A DNA stretch of 64,000 bases from NCBI GenBank assembly GCA_029204225.1, contig CM055100.1:20265747-20329746 (forward strand), given 5' to 3'. The stretch comes from Diphasiastrum complanatum (lineage: Eukaryota; Streptophyta; Lycopodiopsida; Lycopodiales; Lycopodiaceae). The notes below the pieces were generated by a model, which did not search any database, was not told where the DNA came from, and saw only the letters and a list, made by a program, of their open reading frames with translations. A program made the position numbers and the translations under genes. This document shows, piece by piece, positions 1 to 13,500 of this stretch (the first letter of the stretch is position 1; every line of letters begins with the position of its first letter).

Positions 1-1461
1 ATCTTCTTGAATTGTTCTTTGTTTAGTAATATAGTTACTCACTCAGAGACTCCCAACTACAAACTTACAAGCAAACTTTAACAAGTTTCAGCTTTGATGT
101 TTCAGATTTTAAGCATGTCTACAATCTAACATTTTTTGAGCTTGTCTAACTTTTAGGCATCATCCTCATATAAAAGTCTACCACATCTTTTGTCTGGACG
201 TTTTTTTGAAATGGCAAATCGTAAACATTTGAAAAAGTGATAGGGACATTCTGGACTAAAGAAAGGCCCATCTGACCTATGTGGCACTTGGGAATTAGAA
301 CGATTCCTGGGTTACATTGGTTATACATGAAATCTGGTATAAGGAAACTAGGGTGACCGTAATTTTGAGTATGCTTTCATGATAGTAATATTAAATTGCT
401 TTTGATTTAATTTTTGTATATTCAAGTATGTTTTCATGCCGATATTAATGAATAGCAACAAGGCACTTATGGTCAGCCATGATGTAATCCATTCAAGCAT
501 TTATGGTTGCCCTTGATTCATTATGGGCAAATTACCCAAGGGAGTTGGCTCAATTGGTTAGCTTGACATCCAAAGTTTCTTCGGTCTCAAGTTCGAGCCT
601 TCCATTGGAAACCAAGAAGCATTCTGGGCAAATTTTATTGCCTTAATGCAATTTATCAATAACAGCATAAAAAGATACTCAAATTTACAGAAAATTTAAA
701 CATGTGAAAAAAAGTCAAATAACTCCTCAGGCTATGTTCATGGCAGATGCACTTTTTGAATGCTACACTAAGCCTGGAAGACTCCCCTCTCAGGAATAAC
801 AATCTTAGAAATTTGGCTGCACTTTCATTCTATCATTTTGACCACCAATGACAAGCTCGAATATTAACATATAATCTGTGTAAGATGTTACCATATTAGA
901 GCTTGCAAGGATGCTATAGGGTTTTTTAACATGTGACAAACTTAGTTTTTGCATATTGGTAAATTAACATGGTCCATACTTATTGCTGATTTACTTCATG
1001 TCAAGATTTATTTTCATATTCAGGATATGGAATCATATCCCTTAAAACCTCAATTACTGTCGCCAATTTATAAGTGAAGAACCCAACCAACATAGGAATC
1101 AGCTGTAAATGTACAGCACCATATTCTGGGACTAATATTCTGCACAGGTGTACACATTGCTACATATTAGTCCATGTATAAGCATCAATTGGCAAATTGA
1201 AAATTGTCCTGCTTAGTAACTACGATGATATGACAGTCAACAGATATCATTTTGCTAAAACAATGTAGGATAGTAAGGCTCAAATTGGCAGCAAGTAGGA
1301 GAATTTTTAGCCATGTTGTTTCATAGATTCAATGTACATCCCCACGTGGGGCAGAGCTATCATCTATGACAGAAAATGCTTAGATGCACAACACATGTAT
1401 AAGGTTTATAAACGATAGGTGTGTATGCCAGAATTTCCATAACAGATTCATTCACAAATTT
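1..1461. other. 3' flank of the CGL160 gene
   Basis: AT-rich DNA downstream of the CGL160 stop codon, which reads leftwards. I see no protein gene. The only structured item is a tRNA-like promoter pair near 546-599, listed separately. The 3' UTR of CGL160 should lie in the upper part of this stretch, but I could not fix a polyadenylation site. Confidence 0.5.
538..625 (+). repeat. tRNA-derived SINE-like head with A and B boxes
   Basis: The sequence TGGCTCAATTGG (546-557) fits the RNA polymerase III A-box pattern, and AAGTTCGAGCC (589-599) fits the B-box pattern. Their spacing is about 30 bases between boxes. The surrounding bases do not fold into an obvious full tRNA with a paired acceptor stem, so a SINE head or decayed tRNA is more likely than a working tRNA gene. 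No poly(A) or simple 3' tail was identified. Confidence 0.4.
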
Positions 1462-1547
1462 TTACATGGGGACTGAGAACTTGCGAGCCATCTTGTCAAG
1501 TATTCTGATTATCATAAATGCAGGTGGTAATTCTACAACCATGTCTG
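1462..1547 (-). CDS. CGL160: CGL160 exon 9 (predicted C-terminus)
   Basis: Acceptor TTTCAAG|CAGAC, completing an alanine codon and reading through ELPPAFMIIRILDKMARKF to TAA at 1,462-1,464. The phase fits, but the segment is less hydrophobic than the fourth membrane helix of known CGL160 proteins. This is the least certain exon. Confidence 0.5.
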
Positions 1548-4500
1548 CTTGAAATTGGTCAAGTAAATTGATTATGCAATTTTTCGTTCCCAAATGCAGA
1601 TGATATGGGGCTCAAACCTGACAGTTCATGAAAGCACTTATAGAGTGTGGGAAAAACGTACTCATTCCAACGATTGTAGATCATCACCAGCAAAACAGGA
1701 ACCAACAATCGTGGCTGGCCAATTGCTCCTCTGTGAACAACACAAAACGTTGACTATGAAGTAAACAAAGCTTAGTTTTATCCTAAAAGGTATGTCTAAC
1801 AAGTAAAGATACAAATGATCTTGTAGAGTTGTTCCACAACAACACAAAAGTTTTAACCACCTTCAAAGGTCAGTTCGTTCCATAGGTAAGATGTGAATTA
1901 GCATTAACAACCAAAAAAATCGTTGCCAGACTTTGGGAATAAATGTCCACATAACACAGACTATTAATAGTATAAATAAAAAAATTGATTTATGTTCTAC
2001 AAATGTCAGTCCACACCATATGCCTGAGCATAGTAAGTATCCTCTCTCTGTCTCTCTCTCTCTGCCCAATGCCTATGTACATTGATATGCCAAAATACAA
2101 CAAGGTTGACAGAGATACTGAGATTTTTGTTGAAAGAGGTGGCTTTCCTTCACAAAAGATCAGAATCACTTGGAACCTTCACTGAACTTCTATTTTTGGA
2201 ACTAACCTCACTGATTTTTTGAGAGCTTATCTGAGTCAGAGGAAGTAGTAGGTCGCGGGCGAAGGTTGGTTGCCACAATTTTTTTGAATTTTGAAGGTTC
2301 TTGATGAACAAGGCTATTTCTATCACTTTAAACTTTGCTGGCTTCCAGAACTGAGCAAGAACCCTCGCTTGACCCAAAGAATACCAAATTTGGTATACTG
2401 GAGGAAGAAGAAGGTTGGTTGACCAATTTAGAGCGATTTGCTCTTTTTTTAATGAATTTCTTACAAGGGTTTTTTGATTTTTTTGCTTATATTTTTCAAG
2501 TTTCTGGAAAATGGCTGGGAAGTAACCTGCAATATGAAGGTTCACTATATCAAGCCGGTACTGCCTGCAAGTGGGTGAAGATTGGTTGCAGAGGAACAGA
2601 ATGTTATGAGCGTCTGATGAAGATTTTGCCCCCTTTCTTCTCCAAATTGCAAAAAATGAGCGATTCTTGGTATTTTTCTGATTTTTTTTTTCCAAATGGA
2701 TCTTAGCACTGATGTATTGCATGCTCTTCCCTAGTCATCAATTACAAATGATTACAAGCAGGAATTCCATTCAAGATCACTCAAATCATCAAAATCTAAC
2801 CCTAAAACCACCGAAAATGCAAATCTAACCCTACTATGCCTTTAATTATACATCGATTCTACATGTATGCTGTCGTCGACATAGCATGTTGCCAAAACGA
2901 TTTGGGCAACGAAGCAATGCAAGCTAACATCCATCCAAGCATCATGAACATGCTAACAAAATAAAAATAATGGCGTTGCTCTCTGGCAACGACTCCAAAA
3001 TTGTAGGGACTATCCTTATCCACCTTCACCCTAATTCCAAGCACATGCAAAGCAATCAAGATATAAAGAGGATTCTTCTATCACACCATGTTGCATAGTC
3101 GCAAAATGTCAAAAGACAAATTGTCGCGCAAGTCAAAGTCACCAATAACACATGTTGCAAAGTCGCACTATTGTAGAAGTTGCAAACTACCATTGCAAAA
3201 ATGGCACAAAATGCTAGAAAAGGCTCAAATTCCCGAAAGTCACAAAATGCCACGATAATTGCAGCGTTCAAAATCTCAATAGTCACAAAACTCATTTGCT
3301 TTGTGCTCCACAATGCTAGGGTTTTGTGGGCGTGATTTGTTTGTTGGGATGGTGACAAGGAACAAGCACATACCTTGGATATAGGTTGACTTGTTAAAGT
3401 TTTGTTATTGTAATGCTTGGAATTGGTTTATTATTATTTTTATTAAAGAAAAGTTATATGTTAAAGGGTTTAAAAGTATGGTTTTGACTTGTCAAGAGGG
3501 ACAATGTGTTGCCCCCCCCCCCCCCCCCCCCTCTCTCTCTCTCTCTGCGGATAGTTTGGGACCTACTACTCCATATGGTGAGTACTTACTGCAGTTTGGA
3601 GAGGCACATGAGCTAGCCATTTATAATGGCTTACCCTGCTGGCCACATTCAGACAGTTATACATGCCATCCCCACAGTGGAGGACATAGTGTCGTTGACT
3701 ATCTCATGGGGTCACCATCCTCTATACCCATCATCTATGATTTCCGAGTCTCCCCCACCACCCTTTCTGATCATTCCTTCCTCTCCTTCGATATCGGTCA
3801 CTTTCCCCCCGCTCACCCACCTCCATTACCCACACTTGCCCGATCACCCTGATACACGTTTGACCCCACTTACATGCCACTATACCAGCAATCCTTGGCT
3901 TCACTTTTACATTCCTTCCCTCATAATAGTCCAATCGACATCCAGGTTGCTTTTCTCACCACCTCTCTCCACACTGCCGCTTCACTAACCTTCCCTACCA
4001 AACCCCATCCCAGTAACACTCGACGCAAACCTCACCCATTGCACCCTCCATGGTACGATACTGAGTGCCGTTCTCTTCATCAGCCAGTAACCTATTCACG
4101 TAGCCATGCTCCACATTTACTTCAATCATCCCGCCGCTCTTACCACCGTGTTTTCTGTCGTAAAAAGCGTGCCTATGATAATTCTGAAGGGAAACGTCTG
4201 GTTGACCTTCTTTTCAGTTCTTCTACGGGCGTTTTTTGGCGTGAGTTCATTCCCCGCTCTCACCATCTCTCTTGGAAGATTTGGACTGCTTATGCCACTA
4301 GCTTGTATACCATCCCCACCGACTCACCTATCTCTATATCTCCACGACCATCTGAGTTCTCCTTCTTCACATCTGATATGGTCCTTGCAGCCATTAAGAA
4401 GATGAAGTCCCATAAAGCCAGAGATATTGAAGACCTCAAGTCTGAACTCCTTTCCCATGCATCTGACTTACTCGCCCCCACCATAGCCACTCTTCTTAAT

Positions 4501-7500
4501 TTTGCAGTTGTTTTTGGTTTCCCATCGTCCTGGTGCACTAACATTATCCACCCCATCCATAAGAATGGTGACCCCATGGTTCCAAGTAATTACCGCACTA
4601 TCATGATTGGGCATGTCTTGGCAAAGCTATATGGTACTATACTTCAGTCTGTTGTGAGTTCAGAGGCGGAGACTAGGAGACTACATGCTATGGGTCAGGC
4701 AGGTTTTCGGGCCCATTACTCTACTACAAATCACATCTTCACATTACGGGCCTTGATTGAGGAGGTTGTTTATATCTGAGGTTGTTTATTCCGTCGACAT
4801 ATGCAGTAGACTTGGAGCTCCCTCCACCTTCCCGCACTCGACTGAGCTATTACCAGACACACTTCCTCTCTTTGGATCCTTCTAGTTTGCCATTGTTGCT
4901 GCTCTATCTCTCACAACTCCTATCACACGGCCTGCGCTATCGTCTTGGGCAATTGCGCATTTCCTCTCATCAGCTTGCTAGTGAGGCCGGTCATGCATGG
5001 GATATCCCCCTGGAGCATCGTCTATGTCGCTTGTGCTTGTTGCACGAGGTGGAAGATGAATCCCATTTCCTCCTCAGATGTCCGTTGTATTATGAGATAC
5101 AGGGGAAGGTTAATTGTCTCTTTTGCGATGGCCCGCACACAATTTGCAATTTTGTCTCCTATCCTGATGCTCGTTGCTTGGGACGTCTTGTTCGTGAATT
5201 GCTTAATTTCCGTCAGTCTCATCTGCCTGTACCAAATCACCTGGGGTTAGACTCCCAGCAGCTGCTTCTCACTGGCTTCTTTCGGACTCGAGCACATGCC
5301 GATGACTCCGACGATGAGATTCCTATCCCTGTGCCACAGCGAAAAAAGCCCAGATGTAGTCGCCACTTGCCTCCACCAGGGACCACTACACTCCACTTCG
5401 CGGGCACTTCACACTTACTTTCGCTAATATGTACTTATTCTCCACCTGGCCCGGGTTGTGGGCATGGGTACTTTTTTTGTAGTTCTTTTGTTATATCTGG
5501 CCCAGGTGTGGGCTTATTTCACTTCTGCTTTGTTCTACTTTCATTCGTAGCTAGTTTATAGCATTGTACGGCCATGCCCTCCTATGGATGATGCTCCCGC
5601 TGTTGCTTGTACATATTTTCTTTTTGGTCTTGATGCACCCACGGGTGCCCAAAAGACATTAATAAAGCTTTCTTTCTTTCTTTCTCTTTTCAGGTTGAGT
5701 ACAGTTATCCAAAGAGTGATGGGTCTTCCGGTTTCACGTTATCCACACAGAGCTTTTCTCTCTTTCCAAGAATGTAGACAACATCTTCACATATTACTGT
5801 CCATTTTAGGTGGTATATGTGCTTGGGTGTTCTTTAGTGTTTTCCATCAATGCAAGGCAAAACTTTGTCAAGTCTTTTTGGGTTTGAAAAACCAAGAGGT
5901 TGGTAACTACACCCTCCTTGCAAACTATTCATTGTTACTACCATATCGTGAGCTTAGTTCCTAGAGTTAAAGCGTAGGAGGCAAGGGTAACAAGTATCTC
6001 AACATAAAATACTTCAACAAGAAAGGATAAGAACTTTCAACTTTATGAGCGTTTTTTTAATCACAGTGACATTGCAATTCTCTTGTTGACCCAATATACA
6101 CCATTGGTTGTTACTTAGCCATATTCAAGTATGCAATGACTTCTTTACATGGACATGCAAACTTATGAGCTAAAACCTACAATGAGATAGCATGGAACCA
6201 TGATGCTAAAAGTTTCCATAGTACAACTTGAAGGAGTCTTACGTTTAGAGGTGATACTATCTTCTATTGTAAGACAACAACAAGAGGAAAAACTAATAGC
6301 TTTTTTGTGTGCCATTGGATCATTCTTATTTGCCCGTGCCTTACGTGACAGAATTAAGATGGTCTAAAGTTGAGTGGTAACATATTTGCATACAAATCGA
6401 AAGCCAAAACATTGCTTCGAGTCAAATGATAGAAAATCTCCACATATGCAATCTTAATAATAAAAAGAGGATGGCTCTACCTTACAACTCCTCCAGCATC
6501 CCTACTTCCAAAAGCATCTACACTGTTCCCCAACATTCGGATATAGGCCACTGCTCCTAGTAATCCAACTCCGTAACTGCAAGCAACATGGTACACAACT
6601 TTTCTACCTAGATAAGAAGTTATTACAATGTCACAAAATGGTTGAAGAACAAAGATGCGAAATTAAGAGTCTAAACTTCACCTCATAAATAATTAACTTC
6701 TCGTTCGGCAAATTGTAGAAAGGATACACCAAGATGTGCAAAAAAGAAGAACTAGATGTGATTTCTCTTGAAATGTGCATGAGGTTGAAGGTTAGAAGGC
6801 AAAATATAAGGAAAAAGCAAACATGCAACTATAAAATTGCCACCCATAACATCCTAGGAGCATAGAGCATAAAGTTGGATACTTCTTAGCCTGCACCAAT
6901 TTTTGACACAAAATTGGTTTTCCACTTGTAAAGGGTGAAAAATTGATAAAAAGTAAACAAAAATAATAAATCACCTGGCCACTATGTCTGGAGTATATAT
7001 CACCCATGCACTAACAACTCCAACAGCTCCTATTGCCAGTGTAAATAATTGCAAGTTGCTCTTCAGCTGATATAATAAAGTAGACAAGGTTAATAAAGAG
7101 CAATCAATGAAGATATTAGAGCCATAAAATTTATTAAGTGTCATATTATAGACTGTATTCGTAGCAAAAGTGCATTTGTATTCTCGGACAAGATCTTGAA
7201 AAAGCTTTTTAATAATGTGTTTGAAAACAAACATTTGTTTTATGCTAGGACATTTTAATCATGTTTCTTCAAACATTTCATTATATGGTTGAAGTTGAGT
7301 CACTTGTAGAATCTACCTATCTGATTTTATTTGACAAGTTTTAGCTTTGACACATTTTGAGCATATTTGGACTTGAATGAATATGTAATTTGACATTTTT
7401 CAAAGTTGTAAAAACTCTTAGGCAAAACATTCACAAAAAATAACAACACATTTTCCAAAGTTGTAAAACTCTTAGGCATTTATAGAACAATAGCAACATT

Positions 7501-10500
7501 CTTTGGGACGACATTTTTTGAAATGGAAATGGAAATTTGATACTATCGTTTCCAACATTTGAAAAACCTTTTCGTTTGCTGATTGTCAATGGTTGTTTGC
7601 AATTATGTTCAAGACACTCAACTATTCACTTGCAGATTGGTTAGGTAAGTTCAAATTCTTGTTTCAAAAACCTACGGTTGCGCACTCTAATTCCCCAACA
7701 ATATCACTCAACACGATATCCAAATTTGTGAACTTTAAAAAGAAGAGGGTCTCAATAAGATCTTATTGCAATGCTACCAAAAGCTAGCCACGGTAGGATG
7801 CAAGAAAACGTGATGATCTAGCTTGAAGATAGTGATACGTCATCACCATAGGATTGTCCATGAAGATTGATGCACAACACAATCCATGGCATGATTATTG
7901 CATGCAAAACATAAGATGCCCAATGCCACAAAGGAAACCAAAAGGTTTGTTCATACATTTTAAAAAAGACAATGTAACAAGAATGGAGATAGAAAGAAAG
8001 AAAGATTTTTTAAAGTCTGTAAAATACCCTAAGGTATGTATATAAGACTACTAAGTACATCTCAAGTGTGGACACTAGTAGAACATCTATATAAGACACA
8101 ATAGAGCATAATAACAATAAAAAAGAGAATAACGCAACATTGAGTCCAATTTACTCTTTTATCCAGCAATTGTGTCCAATAAAAGTCTAATTTGGACCCC
8201 AACCAAATTTTCTAGAGTGTGAACATAAGATTTGTAAATAGATCTTCAAAGATATGAATGAGTCCCCACCGAGAGACTCAGAGATGTGAAATGGAAAAGT
8301 TGGTTGAACTCAATAGACATGTGATCTAAGATACAAAGATGTATGGTGTCCATACTCATATAGCTCTCTATATGATGCTAGAGCCAACAAAAAATATCTA
8401 CTCAAAACTATAACAATTGCCCCCAATTTCGTAACCCTCTATGTATAGCTGATTGTATGAAGATAGTCTCTATCTAAGTTGGAGGCACGACAATCTCAAC
8501 AAAGATAACCTGATATGGAATTGAGGGCTTGACACATATCATACAGCAAAGAAACCTATAGATGTGAGAAGCTGACACAGTTAGGTACTCTGAGTCTTCT
8601 GCATCATGTCTAGACCAAGATGGACTTGCTATAGCCTACAACGAGCACTATTACATCTAGGAGAGTCACATGAACTATTCACTTGTAAGGGCCTGGGCAG
8701 GCGATTCACCTTAGATGATTTTGTCTACCACCTACAAATTGTAGGACATGATCTGGTTACTATCTCATGGGGTCTCCTTCCTACATTCCATACAAATTTG
8801 ACTTGTCCATATCCCCCATCATACTAGCAAATCACTCCCCTCTTTCATTTGGTTTGGGTGCAATTAGAGATCAATCATTGGTATCTACTCCGCCTTTACA
8901 ACTTCCATGATATACAATTTGCCTTTCATAGGTCCTCAAGGGTTTATCGAGATCACTGTAGTTGCTACTCAATTGCATGACCCTTGATGCTCCCTTGAAC
9001 ACACAAACATGCTTTTTAACCAAGCTTTTTATATAGCTGCTTCCTTGCTTTAGACATCTCACCATTTGGTTTCCCGTCATCATGGTATAACAATGTTATC
9101 CATCGCTTTCAAAAATCTGGTGACCCCATGAAGATGGAAAACCATTGCACTATCATGATTGCACATATCATGGCCAAGACTACGAGACTATTTGGAGATT
9201 GTAGTAAGTCAAGAGGTATAGGGCTAGGCATCTACTTGCTATGGGCTCACATCTTTTTGGGGCATGTATAGAGGTAGCACAACATTAGAATGAGTGCATG
9301 TACTATTTTTATTGATTTTAGACAAGCTTTCGAATCTATTCCATGCCACGTGCTTATTCAAAGGTTGTGAGAGCTACACTGCTAGTAGGCATATTGGCAG
9401 TTGTGGCACCCTATCATAGGGTACTGGTGAGAGAATCTGAGGTCAAGATAAAGAAGACCTAGATTATGGTATTCTGTGGTAGACGAGATTCTTCACTAGA
9501 TGGCCAAGCATTGAAAATTTTTAGGCTCCAGACATGGCCCTACTGATTAGGTGGGTCAAGTGACCACCATTGGAGATTCCCTAGGGTAGATAGAGGGATA
9601 TCTCAATGGATTTTATTATTGGATTGCCTAGGATGCAAGCTACGTTTGGTTCCTTGATGGTAGTTGTGCACTGCTTGACTAAAATGGCTCATTTAATCCC
9701 AACTAATTAGAAGGTTATAGCTCCATAGGTGGCCGAGTGGTTTCTTTTGAATGTCATGAGATTTCATGGACTACCTAATTCTATTGTCTCAAACATGCAC
9801 CCTAAGTTCATGAGAACTTTCTGGTCCATAGTGTTCTCTCGTCTAGGGATAGAGTTGAGGATGAGAAGCAGTGAGCATCCATAGACAGATCGGTAGAGGG
9901 TTAAGTAAGTTTTAGAGGACATGCTTGTATGTCAGTGAGGCACAAATTGATTGGGTAAAGTATGACCCTTGGTCGAGTTCTTGTATAATGACAAGAGACA
10001 TGTGTCCACTGGTATGAGTCCATTTGAGTTGAGTTATGGTTATCGACTGGTGTGTGTCCAGCTACTATAAGTATTCGCTAGAAGGTACCAAGCACCGATG
10101 AATTTTAACTCAAATGCAGGGCAAGCTTGAAGTTGCAAGGCTAACCTTTCCAAGGCTTAGGCACAAGCAAAGAGTTATGCACACGAGCATCATACGTATA
10201 GGGAGTCATTAAGAAAATTGGTGGGGTGGCCTATAAGTTACAGTCACCTCATGGATGTAAAGTACATCCAATTTTTCATGTAAATTGCTTAGAAAAGTGC
10301 CTACATCAAGGTGACAACCTTGAAAAAGGATGGGTGTCATTAAAGGAAAAAGAGGCCTCGGATTATGGGCTAACACGTATTCTAGATAGGATGGAGAAAT
10401 GATTGAGATATTGTACTTTCCAAGAGTATCTAGTTTTGTGGTAAGGACTTTTGTTGTCTAATGCTACTTGAGAGAATCACTACAGGCTACATCAAGCATA

Positions 10501-13500
10501 CCTTAAGTTTGTCATCGAGGATTGATGGGGGTGAAAATCTTAGGCCCCAATCGTGTCCCTATGGTACCTCAAAAGGACCAATGACCAGGTGGGTCGTGTG
10601 ATCGCTAGTTGTGAGGCACAACCCATGGCAAGTGAGTAGATGACTACCAACAACGGGCATGACTCACACCCAAGTCTAGGCACGTGACAATATTATATGT
10701 CCTTGGGTGTGCCATTGTAGGTGACCCTGTGAGGACACACACGACACCAATGGTGTGGCAAGGTGTGTAGGTCTGATGTTTGACCAAGTCGGGGCCAACG
10801 GGCAATGATTAGTGTTAGTTGGCTAGAGGTCGGAGTGGACCAGAGGGCCACTTAGACACACTGCGTAAGTGTCACCTACTTCACACTTTGACAATCTAGA
10901 CTACTATCCTGATTGTCAAATTTGATTGCCAGTATAATATTATCTCTTTTGGTTCTCCATGCCTTGGCCAAACACATTTTCTCAAGACCAAGAGTGATAT
11001 TCAGAAAACATCATGCATCCTATAAATCATCCTGGGATTTAGATAGATCTGACACCCTGATGTTAAGAGCTTTGTTTTCTCTTAACTTGTCCTCCAAAAG
11101 AGTAGCTGCAATCACTGCAGGTATGGGTTGCTTTGTGTTCATGAGACTTCCTGTCACCACCGCGGTCCGCTGCCAATGTTTTGTTTCCTCCTTGTGTTGT
11201 TCCAGTCTACTCTCCAATACAAGGATTGGTTCGGATGTATCCATTGATGAGACACCTATATGGGATTGCTTGTGTCCCAATCAACTATGCAATTGAAGAG
11301 CTGCTATAGTGATTACGAAATCATTCTTGTGTCTAGAGTTTTTATCAGCTATGAGCCACCATTTTCAACGTTCAGACTGTGCACTCCACGAAACTTTTTC
11401 TCCACAGTTTGTTAACAAAGCTTTTCATCATCCTGCTGAAGACAGTTGATCTCAGAATCTACATTCAAAATGGTCCTGTATATGTCATATTTCAGTCTCT
11501 TAACTACTTTGGTGCACAGAAATACAGCTCCCGGAGCTTGAAATTTGTTTGCAGAACAAGTGAACGGGAAAATGGACATGTCCTATATGTAACAGCAAAT
11601 GCCAAACATTAGACTTACAATTTTATTCAACTAACTAGTACTCTCTTTCTTGGATGTTCTTCTTCTTCTTTACACTTTGATATATCAGTTAGTCTTATGT
11701 CTTGTTCTAAATATTCCACAAAGAGTACTCAAAAACTTTCTTGACAGATGACCATCTTCTGCTCATTCAATCCCCATGTTTTTCTAACAAGAAAATGCTC
11801 ATTATCTTCAATGAATCATGGTTGCAATGCATAGAAGGTATGAAAAATGAAGAAAGTCAGAGAAAAGCCCACCTGCATATACCTTTGTTTTTGTTGAATA
11901 GGGTCTTCCTCAAGTCTAACAAAACTTCCTGGCACGGTAGCCTGTTCATAATTAGAAAGATGAGAGGTTTAATCTACTTGTCTTGGCTAAGTGAAGAGGT
12001 GAAGAACCACTAAAAGATTAGAGAAAGGAACTTTCCTAGCTTCTACTTGTATAGTAACCTTATGTCACAGGATTACGTAAGATGTTTATAAGAAGACTGT
12101 GAACAAGAGTTACTAACTATGCCTCCAGACACTGCTTTCCGAGCACGCTCCCACTGAGCCTCTTCGCGACGTGTGGGTGCGAAGCGAAACCTTGACTTCT
12201 CAAAATCTGCCTTTTTCTGAAAGAGAGAATGCAGGGCAGGGTACTTTAAGCCAAAATCTCCAAAAGAGAAATGAAACATCTTTGGGTGAACAATGAACAA
12301 AGTAAAAGGGTTACTTAGAATTGTCAAAACTAGAATAGATTCAAGGCACATACTTAAATTATCTTAAGTTACAAAAAGGTTTACATCCAAAAAATTTATT
12401 TCTAAGATTTGAAACAAGTAAGCTCTATCACCTTGCTGTTCAGCATCGCTGCTCTACGAGCAGTCTCCACCTGACGTTGTAGAGTGGCTTTTGATGGCTT
12501 CATAAGCTCCTGGCTCAAGTCAATATCCATGCTGAACATTGACCCACATAACAACCATAAATTAACGAAAAAATCTCCAGAGTCTGTATAAGGTGAAACA
12601 CGGCATTGAAGCATTTGAATAAATGACTACAAAAGACCAATCAAAATCTCATCATCACTGACCTATCAAGAGAAATGGCCCGATTAAAGCTCAAGAAACC
12701 TGTTTCTGAATCTGTTATCTGGTGACAGGCACATTAAAAGGTTATTTTCACGAGAACACGTCAAGAATTTATATAACTATCATTGAGGCCCTTTTTGTGT
12801 CTGATGCCAAAATCCAGTGTAGATTATTAGTTTCCTGAAAAATTAGCTCCCGAATAGGTAGATCAAAACACAAAATGCATCTCAAAATACCAATTTGCTA
12901 GGAATTTGGCCAATGAAAGTTGACTATCCTTCTGTACGTAGCAATTCACTGCTTTGCTCTTCTTGACTCAACAAAGTATCTCGGCTATGCATGAACATAC
13001 CAATGCATATTTTTTGCTAGCTCAACCACTCGTTACTGATTAGCACCTCCTTACACTATATCTATTTGAGTATTTAAGAAAATGCATCGCTTTCTCTCCA
13101 AGTATCTGTAGTAATATACTCATTGAAATGCAAAATTGAACAACTTTCATCCTGGCATTAAAACTTCATTGTATTTTCTATATTTCATGGGCCATAACAG
13201 ATGCCACATGTGTGTGACAAACCATTAATGCATCTATCTACACAAATGCAAGGGAAAGCCTTCTGGAAAACTTTGATGATGAATTGAATTGAATATTGGT
13301 GCAACCTTGGAGGTAGTAGCTGGTTCTTCGGCCAGAGATGAAGTCTTGTCCACATAAGGCTGCCAATTTTTGTTCCAAATATAGTCGCCAGAAGTAGTTA
13401 AAGGATCTGGTGCAGGTTGTCCATAGTACTGGCGAAGGCGAGTGTCCAAAGGAGGCCCTCCATACTCTCCAGGTCCATCCCCTCGCGACCATTGTGACCT

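Noticed and set aside
2150-2722. 190-residue minus-strand open frame overlapped by a 123-residue plus-strand frame
   Set aside because: No domain or splice continuity; it lies in the leader region of a decayed LTR element within an intron.
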